The notes beneath the pieces were generated by a model that was not told the origin of the DNA, did no database searches, and saw only the letters and a list, made by a program, of their open reading frames with translations. This document shows, piece by piece, positions 17,097 to 24,214 of a stretch of 43,215 bases of DNA. A program made the position numbers and the translations under genes. Position 1 is the stretch's first letter. Each line of letters starts with the position of its first letter. This DNA is from Bacteriovoracaceae bacterium UBA4573 (lineage in GTDB: Bacteria; Bdellovibrionota; UBA1018; UBA923): assembly GCA_002387735.1 (NCBI GenBank), contig DGKJ01000003.1, positions 1-43,215 on the forward strand. The letters run 5' to 3'.

Positions 17097-17562
17097 ATAA
17101 TCCCTGCGTGCTTGGGGTGACCGCTCGCGGCTCTTTGGGCCACACGAAGCGGCGATGCATTGGGTAGTTCCACAACCAAGCAACTAAAATCGAAGCCAAG
17201 ACTTTGGCCGTAAAATACTTGAACCCCGCGTACTCTGCAAAGAAAAAGACCCCTGCAGTATTGAACAAGGCCGACATTATCGAAACCAATGCGTAGCGCT
17301 TTAATTGTTTCGAAAGCCCAGCGGTGCGGCGCTTTTTGCGGGCATGGTTGCCCCAGTCGGAAAACGCCCAGGTTCGGTTGAGTAAAAAATTAGTAATCGC
17401 TCCTAAACATGCTGCCACCGCGGTAGCTAGCACGTAGTGTAGGTGGGTAATTTCCACTAGCAGGGCGAGGGTGCCAAAATCCACGACCGTGGCGGCAATG
17501 GCAGTGGCGTTGGCTTTACCGAAGGTGTGGAAATGCGCCAGCCGTTTGAGCAAAGTGTTCAT
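17077..17562 (-). CDS. GtrA family membrane protein
   Basis: 161 residues with four membrane helices, the GtrA layout: helix 1 after an N-terminal KANATAIAATVVDFGTLALLVEI, helix 2 LATAVAACLGAITNFLLNRTWAFSD with the hallmark NFLLNRTWAF, a basic loop (RKKRR), helix 3, and helix 4 ending WNYPMHRRFVWP. GtrA-type proteins are thought to flip polyprenyl-phosphate-linked sugars for glucosylation of O-antigen, teichoic acid or arabinogalactan. The ATG overlaps the stop of the phosphatidyltransferase (ATGA), and its end overlaps the aminotransferase start by 20 bases. With the GT39-like enzyme two genes down it would supply the donor side of a glycosylation step. Confidence 0.85.
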   Translation of the reverse strand: MNTLLKRLAHFHTFGKANATAIAATVVDFGTLALLVEITHLHYVLATAVAACLGAITNFLLNRTWAFSDWGNHARKKRRTAGLSKQLKRYALVSIMSALFNTAGVFFFAEYAGFKYFTAKVLASILVAWLWNYPMHRRFVWPKEPRAVTPSTQGLYENTYI

Positions 17563-18368
17563 GAGCGAGGACGAGTGCGATCCCTGCGCCGCAACGCCCG
17601 GTAGAGCGCTACGAAGCGCACAATTGCCGTTAAATTTGCAAACACTGCTACTAGAGCAACCGCGAACAACAATAGGTAGTGCATGGGGATCGGGTGATGT
17701 TTTTCGATCAGGTTCGTTAGAAGCGGGCTCAAAAATGCACCACCACCCAGATAGGCTGCGCGCTCAGGTCGGCGCATCCAGCCTTTCGGAATTTCCATTT
17801 GCATGGCCTCGGCTTTGGCTTGGGAATAACTCACCATAAATGAACCAAGTAAAGCGAGTAGCACCAGCGCCATGGCGGACGGCTCGAAACGATAATAAAC
17901 GCAGAGCCCAGCCAGTAAAAAAAACTCGGTGTAGCGATCTACTGCCGCGTCGAAAACCTCGCCTGCATCTGAGGCGACGCCGCGGGTTCGGGCAACCATT
18001 CCGTCGAGGGAATCCGAAAGGGCAGACAAGATGCTCAGGCCACCGGCCAGACCAATCGAACCGAGGGCTGCAGCTAAGCCGCTGGCTGCTCCCAAAATTA
18101 AACAAGACCATGAAAAAAGATTCGGCGACAGTCTCAGCGCGGCGGCGAGTTTACCGATGGGGCCTAATATCCAGTAGCCAAACTCCATGGGCAGATGCCC
18201 AAGAAAGAAACTAGATCCCTGCTTTTGAATGCGAGCGCTGGCTCCACGGCCCGTTAACGAGGCGCGAATGGCAAATGCTGCAAATGCCACGCTCACGAGA
18301 CCGGCAAGCCAGATCTGCGTGGTCGGAGTAGAGCGATCTCCCCCCAGCCATTGCCACCATTGCACCAC
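17559..18368 (-). CDS. CDP-alcohol phosphatidyltransferase, probable phosphatidylinositol-phosphate synthase
   Basis: 269 residues with about six to seven membrane helices. The full CDP-alcohol phosphotransferase signature is present: D119-x2-D122-G123-x2-A126-R127-x8-G136-x3-D140-x3-D144, which holds metal and catalytic Asp. Further on, SYSQAKAEA (180-188) and RRPERAAYLGG (199-209) match the S-Y-x2-A-(R/K)-A-E and R-P-E-R pattern known in actinobacterial PI-phosphate synthases and archaeal relatives. The gene directly upstream, 36 bases away, makes inositol 1-phosphate, the expected co-substrate. The product would be phosphatidylinositol phosphate, needing a phosphatase not encoded here. Start is GTG GTG with GGGAGG nine bases before. 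CDP-glycerol or CDP-choline enzymes are less likely given context. Confidence 0.8.
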   Translation of the reverse strand: MVQWWQWLGGDRSTPTTQIWLAGLVSVAFAAFAIRASLTGRGASARIQKQGSSFFLGHLPMEFGYWILGPIGKLAAALRLSPNLFSWSCLILGAASGLAAALGSIGLAGGLSILSALSDSLDGMVARTRGVASDAGEVFDAAVDRYTEFFLLAGLCVYYRFEPSAMALVLLALLGSFMVSYSQAKAEAMQMEIPKGWMRRPERAAYLGGGAFLSPLLTNLIEKHHPIPMHYLLLFAVALVAVFANLTAIVRFVALYRALRRRDRTRPRS

Positions 18369-18404
18369 GAAAAAAAACCTCCCGTACGAGTAACCGCAGC
18401 GCGA

Positions 18405-19751
18405 TTAGCGCGCGTCGCTTTCATCGACTCCGTAGTATGTGAGTCCCAGGTGATTGATGAGCTCCTCACCAGCAAGAAATCGCAACGTATTTTGAAGCTT
18501 GAGCTGCTGTACGAAAAGATCGTGCTCTGGTTTCAGACCTGGAGCAACCATGGGGCTTTTGAAATAAAAGCTCATCCATTCCTGTACGCCCGAAAAACCT
18601 GCGCGAGAAGCGAGGTCGATAAAAAGCGCAATGTCCAGTGCCACGGGTGCGGCCAAAATACTATCGCGACAGAGAAAGTTCACTTTGATTTGCATGGGGT
18701 AACCGAGCCAACCAAAAATATCGATGTTGTCCCAACCCTCTTTGTTGTCGCCCCGAGGAGGGTAGTAGTTAATACGTACTACGTGATGAACGTCGCCGTA
18801 GAGTTCTGGGTACTGTTCAGGTTGCAGAATTTGATCGAGCACCGAAAGCTTGGTGATCTCTTTTGATTTGAACGAACCTGGATCGTCGAGAACTTCTCCA
18901 TCCCGGTTGCCTAGGATGTTCGTCGAGTACCAGCCTGAAAGGCCAAGGAGTCGCGCTTTTAGGCCTGGAGCCAAAACCGTTTTGATAAGCGTTTGCCCAG
19001 TTTTAAAGTCGCTTCCGGCAATTGGTACGCCTTTAATTCGGGAAAGTTCCTGAAGAGCAGGCAATTCGACCGATTGGTTTGGCGAACCGTTGGCGTAGGG
19101 CACCCCTTCCATCAACGCTGCGTAGGTATAGATCATCGACGGTGCAATGCCCGGGTCGTTTGTTCTCAAGCCGGCTTCGAATTTGTCGAGTGTCGAATGC
19201 ACGTCGCCGAGTGGAATGTAGGTTTCAGTGGAAGCACACCAAAGTACAACTAATCGGGAACAGTTGTTCTCTCGACTAAACCGGCGAATGTCTTCACGCA
19301 GTTGATCGGCAAGATCCATTTTGGACTTACCTTTTTTAACATTGGGTCCGTTGATCCGCTTAACAAACTCAGGATCAAAAACCGCTGCCATGGGTTGAAT
19401 TTTTTCTAATGCCGGACGCACTTTTTCGAGTAGCGCTGGTTCCAAAACTTTTGCATTAAGTGCCGATTCGTAGGCGTTGTCCTTGAAAATGTCCCATCCA
19501 CCAAAAACCACCTGGTCTGGTCGAGAAAATGATACAACGTCGCGAATGTTTTCCATTCGGTTTTCATTGCGTTTGCCAAGCCGCATTTTCCCCATCCAAG
19601 CAAGTGAGCCAATTGGCTTCGCAATATCTTGTTTGATTGCTTCTACACCGGCGATCATCGTGGTTGCGACCGCTCCGAGCCCGGGCATTAGGATGCCAAG
19701 CTTTCCTTCTGCTGGTTTCACTTTTGCGTTGGATTTGGACGTGGGTGCCAT
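18405..19751 (-). CDS. ino1: myo-Inositol-1-phosphate synthase (inositol-3-phosphate synthase)
   Basis: Converts glucose 6-phosphate to 1D-myo-inositol 3-phosphate using NAD, the first step to inositol lipids. The 448-residue product has the N-terminal Rossmann start GILMPGLGAVATTMIAGVEA, the family motifs VVFGGWDIFKDNAYE, VVLWCASTETYIPLGDVHSTLDKFE, and in the catalytic region PIAGSDFKTGQTLIKTVLAPGLKARLLGLSGWYSTNILGNRDGEVL. Length fits bacterial members of the long (eukaryote-like) form. I chose ATG 19751 with AGAGG nine bases upstream rather than a TTG at 19769. It lies in the middle of a - strand operon, after tolC (59 bases) and before the phosphatidyltransferase (36 bases). Identification is secure. 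Confidence 0.93.
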   Translation of the reverse strand: MAPTSKSNAKVKPAEGKLGILMPGLGAVATTMIAGVEAIKQDIAKPIGSLAWMGKMRLGKRNENRMENIRDVVSFSRPDQVVFGGWDIFKDNAYESALNAKVLEPALLEKVRPALEKIQPMAAVFDPEFVKRINGPNVKKGKSKMDLADQLREDIRRFSRENNCSRLVVLWCASTETYIPLGDVHSTLDKFEAGLRTNDPGIAPSMIYTYAALMEGVPYANGSPNQSVELPALQELSRIKGVPIAGSDFKTGQTLIKTVLAPGLKARLLGLSGWYSTNILGNRDGEVLDDPGSFKSKEITKLSVLDQILQPEQYPELYGDVHHVVRINYYPPRGDNKEGWDNIDIFGWLGYPMQIKVNFLCRDSILAAPVALDIALFIDLASRAGFSGVQEWMSFYFKSPMVAPGLKPEHDLFVQQLKLQNTLRFLAGEELINHLGLTYYGVDESDAR

Positions 19752-19810
19752 GGTTAGTGCCTCTTTCAAAGAATATAAAGGGCCCAGATACCAAGTCCGA
19801 CTGGATTTGT

Positions 19811-21172
19811 CTATAAGGCGTTGGGCGTCAAATTAGATCCTACGGTTTTGTCGAGGCCCGCCCAGGCCATGTTTAGGCGGTAGATCGCTTCCCAGTGGTC
19901 CTTGGCAGTTTTGGCCCGAGCGAGATAAGCGTCGATCACGTTTTTTACCTCGCCGAGCCCCGCACTATAACCCATTGTTTCTGAAACGAGCCACCGTTTA
20001 CCCACCTGAAACGCTTCTCTACTTTCCTCGACCCGGGTTTTCATCTCTCGTAGATCGGCGAGACTTTTTTTAAGTTCCATTACAAAACCAACTTGTGCGT
20101 ACTCTTCCTTGCGTTCAAGTTCTGAAATTTCTGCACGCCCCATTTGTTCGTTGGCAAGCGTGGTGGCGAAATCGAAATTCCATTGAACTCCGATACCGAC
20201 TCCGATTTGCGAGCGATTGTAAGGGTCAAACGCAAACGGAGAGTTTTGCTTCTGTCGAACGTTTGAATAAGCCAGTTCTAGTTGGCCACCCAAGAAAAGC
20301 ATTGGGAATTTATTGGCTTTTTCAGCCTCGAGCAGTGCGCGTTTTGCGGCAATGCCGTGGTGGAGCTGCCGAAGTTCGGGGCGTTCTGTTGCCAAGCGAG
20401 CTCGGAGTAAAGACTCCTCTGGGATTGGCAATTCAATTGGTGAGAGCGCCGATTCGCTCGGTAATGTTTCGGTATCAGGGTGAAAACCAAGTTTTAAAGA
20501 AAGTGCGTGGCGTGCAAGCTCCCGTAGTTTTTTGGCCTCCTCGAGTCGATAAGACGCTTCGGCAGCAAAAATTTTCAGTCGATAAAAGTCTCGGCGCGAA
20601 ATATCGGGTCGTTTCTTGGCCTGGTCTTCGGTTGCTTTTTTTACGAGTTCGTCGACATCATTTTTTCCCCCTTGGAGAAAGTCGACCAACTGTTCGGCCA
20701 GTACTGCGCCGTAATAAAGTTCTTTGATTTCATAGACCAGTTCCGATTCGCTTTTTCGAGTTTGGGCTTTGGCAACTTCGAGGCCTTGGGCCGCAGCTTC
20801 TTTGTAAGAACTAATTTTGCCCCAGGTGTAGACCGGCTGAAGTATTTGTAACGTGCTGGTGAGCCAGGGGCCCCATTTGCCATTTTCGTAGGCGTTGATG
20901 GCGTTGCCTTCGACGGAATTGATGGGTGCCAAAATCGCAGTGCCGAGCACTTTAGGGTAGTTGGCCGCTCGGGCTTGAGACTGCCGAGCTCCGGCGATCT
21001 CGAGCACTGTACGTTCGGCGAGTATGGAAAGATTGTTTTGTAGTCCTAGCTTTAACGCCTCATTCAGCGTGACAGTGCGGCTGACATCGACAGTCGAGAC
21101 TTGAGGCTGGCTCAAGTCCGCCGCGGCGGCTAGAGTAAGCGGCAAACAGAAAAATACTACAAACTTCTTCAC
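19811..21172 (-). CDS. TolC family outer-membrane channel
   Basis: 453 residues with a signal peptide (cleavage near LAAA, about residue 18) and the TolC double repeat: VTLNEALKLGLQNNLSILAERTVLEIAGARQSQARAANYPKV in the first half and a second half with QSPFAFDP-like strands and VGIGVQWNFDF before the long helices. It differs markedly from the TolC at 11747, so it is not a recent copy. It lies 12 bases after mlaC and 59 before the inositol phosphate synthase gene. TolC next to MlaC, with no pump, suggests a role in carrying lipid or lipid-linked material across the envelope, but this is inferred from position. Confidence 0.82.
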   Translation of the reverse strand: MKKFVVFFCLPLTLAAAADLSQPQVSTVDVSRTVTLNEALKLGLQNNLSILAERTVLEIAGARQSQARAANYPKVLGTAILAPINSVEGNAINAYENGKWGPWLTSTLQILQPVYTWGKISSYKEAAAQGLEVAKAQTRKSESELVYEIKELYYGAVLAEQLVDFLQGGKNDVDELVKKATEDQAKKRPDISRRDFYRLKIFAAEASYRLEEAKKLRELARHALSLKLGFHPDTETLPSESALSPIELPIPEESLLRARLATERPELRQLHHGIAAKRALLEAEKANKFPMLFLGGQLELAYSNVRQKQNSPFAFDPYNRSQIGVGIGVQWNFDFATTLANEQMGRAEISELERKEEYAQVGFVMELKKSLADLREMKTRVEESREAFQVGKRWLVSETMGYSAGLGEVKNVIDAYLARAKTAKDHWEAIYRLNMAWAGLDKTVGSNLTPNAL

Positions 21173-21184
21173 AACAAATAGAAA

Positions 21185-21802
21185 TCAGTTTTTAGATTGA
21201 TTTTGGCGAAGTTCGTTTGCCCGCTTCTGCATTCTAGCGACCAAACCGTTTACGCCTTTTTGGCGAATGAGTTCGTCGAATTGCATTTGTACATTTTCAA
21301 CCCAGCGTTCGCCTTCGATCGCAAGGTCTACCACGCGCATTCCGGTAGGAGTTTGTTTGAGCCAGTACTCAACCTTCGATCGCTTGTTGTTTTTTGAAAC
21401 AGTCGAGGTCACCTTCACGAGTTCTCTTCCGTCGGCTTTTGCTTGGCTCTCCCCAGAGTAGGCTATGTTGACGTCCGAAAAAAACTTCCCGGCCTGGGGG
21501 TAAATGGTGCCCGTGAGAATGGTTTTGAGTAGGTTTTGAACTTTGGCACGTTGCTGAGCGGTCATTGAACTTGCGTGTTCACCCAAAGCATTGACGGATA
21601 GTTCCGAAAAATCGACTAACTCTTCGATCCTTCGTTTAGCTTTTTCTTTTAGAGCTTTATCGTCGAGATTGCGGGCATAATCCGCGATGGTTTGAACCGT
21701 GGTTTGTGCGGCGCTTAAGCCCGAATCCGCTGCTTCTGGGGCAGCAAGGGCGGCAGGAAGCGGAGCTAAAAGAAAGGCTATCAATATAAAATAATGTCGC
21801 AT
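21185..21802 (-). CDS. mlaC: MlaC family periplasmic phospholipid-binding protein
   Basis: 205 residues with a signal peptide (PLPAALA, about residue 20) and the MlaC/Ttg2C fold: RRIEELVDFSELSVNALGEHASSMTAQQRAKVQNLLKTIL, then a beta sheet (VNIAYSGESQAKADGRELVKVTSTV, KVEYWLKQTPTGMRVVDLAIEGERWV), then a helix ending in a basic tail. MlaC carries phospholipids between the outer-membrane MlaA complex and the inner-membrane MlaFEDB transporter. No mlaD, mlaE or mlaF is present here. As the first gene of the inositol-lipid operon it may shuttle the product of that pathway. A promoter-like TTGCAC-17-TATTTC ends nine bases before the ATG, with AGGGG between. Confidence 0.85.
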   Translation of the reverse strand: MRHYFILIAFLLAPLPAALAAPEAADSGLSAAQTTVQTIADYARNLDDKALKEKAKRRIEELVDFSELSVNALGEHASSMTAQQRAKVQNLLKTILTGTIYPQAGKFFSDVNIAYSGESQAKADGRELVKVTSTVSKNNKRSKVEYWLKQTPTGMRVVDLAIEGERWVENVQMQFDELIRQKGVNGLVARMQKRANELRQNQSKN

Positions 21803-21811
21803 AGGCCCCTA

Positions 21812-21840
21812 GAAATACGCCTTTTCGAGTCGGAGTGCAA
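21812..21840 (-). promoter_or_regulatory. Putative sigma-70 promoter of the mlaC/inositol-lipid operon
   Basis: On the - strand: TTGCAC (21840-21835), a 17-base spacer, TATTTC (21817-21812), then nine bases holding AGGGG before the ATG at 21802. A start six or seven bases after the -10 box would leave a leader of only two or three bases, so this may be another nearly leaderless gene. The -10 box is weak. Confidence 0.4.
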
Positions 21841-21862
21841 GTGAGCACACGAACGTCAAGCA

Positions 21863-21891
21863 TTGACCAATCCCTACCAGTTGGTTAGTTC
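21863..21891 (+). promoter_or_regulatory. Putative sigma-70 promoter of the M49 peptidase gene
   Basis: TTGACC (21863-21868), 17-base spacer, TAGTTC (21886-21891), followed by a leader of about 22 bases carrying AGGGGG five bases before the ATG at 21920. It is back to back with the mlaC operon promoter in a 117-base divergent region. Confidence 0.4.
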
Positions 21892-21919
21892 AGTTTGGTT
21901 AAGTTCTTAGGGGGAAATC

Positions 21920-24034
21920 ATGAAACAACCAAAATTTTTCTATTATGCATTCGTGTGCGCTATCCTTTCGATTATGACAAATCTCGATCATGCTTTCGGA
22001 ACCGATCAAAACGCAGAATCTGTTAAAAGTACGTTGCAACGGATTGGGAAGTTCGAAGTGAAACAGCTGGTGTCCCCCGGCTTTGAACTCCTGCCGCTTG
22101 AGCGCAAGCTGTTCGCAATGGAAATTGCCAAAGTTATCGAGGCCGGCCACGACATTGCGTGGATTCAGGCAAACGAATCGTCGCTCGCGATCCGTGAGGT
22201 GATGCATGGATTGTGGAAACATCGCGAGAAGTTCGAGAGTTTGGATCGAGCTGCCCTGGCGGAGTATTTGTTTTTATTACACGCCAATCACGGTAACTAC
22301 GATCATCGAAAAAATAAGAAATTTGTTCCAGAAGGGTTAACTTTAGACCGTGCGCTTAATCTTTCACGTGTGGCGGACGCCCAAAATTCGGCCAACGGTG
22401 TGAGCTCAAAACTCGAAGAACAAATGTTAGCGCTTGAACGCGAAATCTTCGCGGCGGATTATCGCCCGGCGTTTCACGCCGACGGCAAAGGGCAAGATAT
22501 TGTTGCTGATTCGGCTGCAAATTTTTATGGCCCCGGTATTACCAAGGCCGAGATCCAAGGGTTGCCACCAGAGATTGGCGGCCATTTTCTAAGCTACCCG
22601 GTGCGTGGTAAATCTGGAAATATTGAACTGCTTGAACACCGGATTGGCGGAAGATTCGACGAATATTTGCGCCTGGTGGAACACCATTTAAAAAACGCTT
22701 TGCAGTGGGCTCTGCCTGAAGAGCGCCCCGTAATTGAAGCCTATCGTGTTGCCCTTCGAAGCGGCGACCCGCAAGACTTAGCTAAGGCCGATGGTTTGTG
22801 GGCGCTTTATAAACCTCGCGATATCGACTTTCAGTTTAATTTTATCGAGGTCTATAGCGATCCGCTCAACTCGCGGGGCGAGTGGGAGGGTTTTATGATT
22901 CTTCTCAATCAAGAGCCCGCCGAAGTTGCTCGCGTAGAGAAAATGCGCAGACACGCTGCTGCTTTCGAGGCCGAAATGCCAGTCGACGAGGAATTCAAAA
23001 AGCAGGGTGACTTTACGCCACCCAAAGCGGAAGGCGCCTATCTTCTCTACTCCGGGGGGGCCAACGGTGAACGTCCGTTTGCTGGTGTGAACCTTCCGAA
23101 CACAACCATCAATCAAAAGATTCATGAACAGTTCGGATCAAAATCCTACACTGCCGACAACGTGATGGCGGATCTGGGTGAGGCTCCAAAGGAGTTTAGC
23201 CCTGAACAGATGAACGTGTTTTACGCGCCCGAATACCACGAACTCCTAAAAACCGTGAACACTAAGCTTGAGCGCACGCTTCAAGTAGCTGCGCACGAAA
23301 TTTGGGGGCATGGTTCAGGGCGTTCCCGTGAAGGCGTGCGCGACACCGATTTGCGAGATTACTATTCGGCTCTGGAAGAGGGCCGAGCGGAAATAGCTTC
23401 TCTCTATCACATGCTTGGCACCTTGATTCGCGACACGGACATTTTGCCCCAAAGCTGGTCCGATCAACAGTTGCGTGATTTTCAAACAGCGACGATCTTA
23501 ATCTTTTTTACGGCGCATTTGCGAACCTACGAACGTTTGGCTCCCGACGCTGAGGCCATTCGCCAAGCACATCAGTGGGGCCGCCAAGCGATGATGAACC
23601 GTTTGATCGCAGAAGGGGCACTGGAGGTTGATTCGGACCCGGCGCTCCCGGCGCCCTGGATTCGAAAAATTGACCTCGAAAAGGCTCGTCAGGCGCTCGG
23701 TGGGTTGTGGAAACAGATTCAGCGAGCCAAGTCGACTGGCGATTTTGAGCTAGCCGCCAAGCTCTTCGACACCGAAGGGGGGTATCAAGAACCCCACCGC
23801 AAGCTCCGAGAGCGAATCGCCAAGGCCATCAAAGACTTAAACCTGCCTACGGAAAAAGCCTACCTCAACCCTGGTTTCGAGGCCGTCAGAGACTCTTCGG
23901 GCAAAGTGACCGACGTGAAGTTGGTGTACGAGGCCCCAGGGGATCACGCGATGGAACGATTTGTTGATCGGCAGGTTCGGCGCGCCACCACCCTTCGGGA
24001 AGCGCTAAACTGCAATAATCTAGTGGTGGAATAG
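21920..24034 (+). CDS. Exported dipeptidyl peptidase III (peptidase family M49)
   Basis: 704 residues. DPP III is a zinc peptidase that removes dipeptides from the N terminus of oligopeptides. The zinc site is HEIWGH (His459, Glu460, His464; family HExxGH) and EEGRAE (Glu486-Glu491), with Glu487 as probable third ligand, 28 residues after His459 as in bacterial members. HGSGRSREG following the site is also typical. The substrate-side FYAPEYHELLKTVN and the ETYGPGI-like FYGPGI are family features. An N-terminal hydrophobic segment (FFYYAFVCAILSIMTNLDHAFG) looks like a signal peptide, so it should act in the periplasm or outside, unlike the cytosolic eukaryotic enzyme. AGGGGG five bases upstream supports the start. 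Monocistronic with a terminator-like hairpin behind. Confidence 0.88.
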   Translation: MKQPKFFYYAFVCAILSIMTNLDHAFGTDQNAESVKSTLQRIGKFEVKQLVSPGFELLPLERKLFAMEIAKVIEAGHDIAWIQANESSLAIREVMHGLWKHREKFESLDRAALAEYLFLLHANHGNYDHRKNKKFVPEGLTLDRALNLSRVADAQNSANGVSSKLEEQMLALEREIFAADYRPAFHADGKGQDIVADSAANFYGPGITKAEIQGLPPEIGGHFLSYPVRGKSGNIELLEHRIGGRFDEYLRLVEHHLKNALQWALPEERPVIEAYRVALRSGDPQDLAKADGLWALYKPRDIDFQFNFIEVYSDPLNSRGEWEGFMILLNQEPAEVARVEKMRRHAAAFEAEMPVDEEFKKQGDFTPPKAEGAYLLYSGGANGERPFAGVNLPNTTINQKIHEQFGSKSYTADNVMADLGEAPKEFSPEQMNVFYAPEYHELLKTVNTKLERTLQVAAHEIWGHGSGRSREGVRDTDLRDYYSALEEGRAEIASLYHMLGTLIRDTDILPQSWSDQQLRDFQTATILIFFTAHLRTYERLAPDAEAIRQAHQWGRQAMMNRLIAEGALEVDSDPALPAPWIRKIDLEKARQALGGLWKQIQRAKSTGDFELAAKLFDTEGGYQEPHRKLRERIAKAIKDLNLPTEKAYLNPGFEAVRDSSGKVTDVKLVYEAPGDHAMERFVDRQVRRATTLREALNCNNLVVE

Positions 24035-24043
24035 CCTAAAGAT

Positions 24044-24072
24044 AGGGGTGGAAGGGCCAAACTTCCTCCCCT
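24044..24072 (+). terminator. Terminator-like hairpin after the M49 peptidase
   Basis: Arms AGGGG-T-GGAAG (24044-24054) and CTTCC-T-CCCCT (24062-24072), one T-T mismatch, seven-base loop. The tail after it (CTCGCGCTTTT) is only weakly T-rich, so termination may be partial. The following 140 bases up to 24215 hold no other convincing element. Confidence 0.5.
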
Positions 24073-24214
24073 CTCGCGCTTTTCGATCAAATACAACAAA
24101 AAAAGAGGACCCCCGCTTGACGCATTTTGTCGTCCTCTGGTAACTCCGTTTTTCCTAATGCTGTTCGAAAGAACAAATTATGTCCGCAGGGTATAGACAG
24201 GGGTATTTCGAATA

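Noticed and set aside
20095..20727. 210-codon frame on the + strand
   Set aside because: Fully antisense to the second TolC, whose family match is clear; the translated frame is Arg-rich without motifs.
24104..24138. Inverted repeat AGAGGAC / GTCCTCT with 21-base loop before the orphan gene
   Set aside because: Loop is long, no T run follows, and it is not near a recognisable promoter; probably chance.
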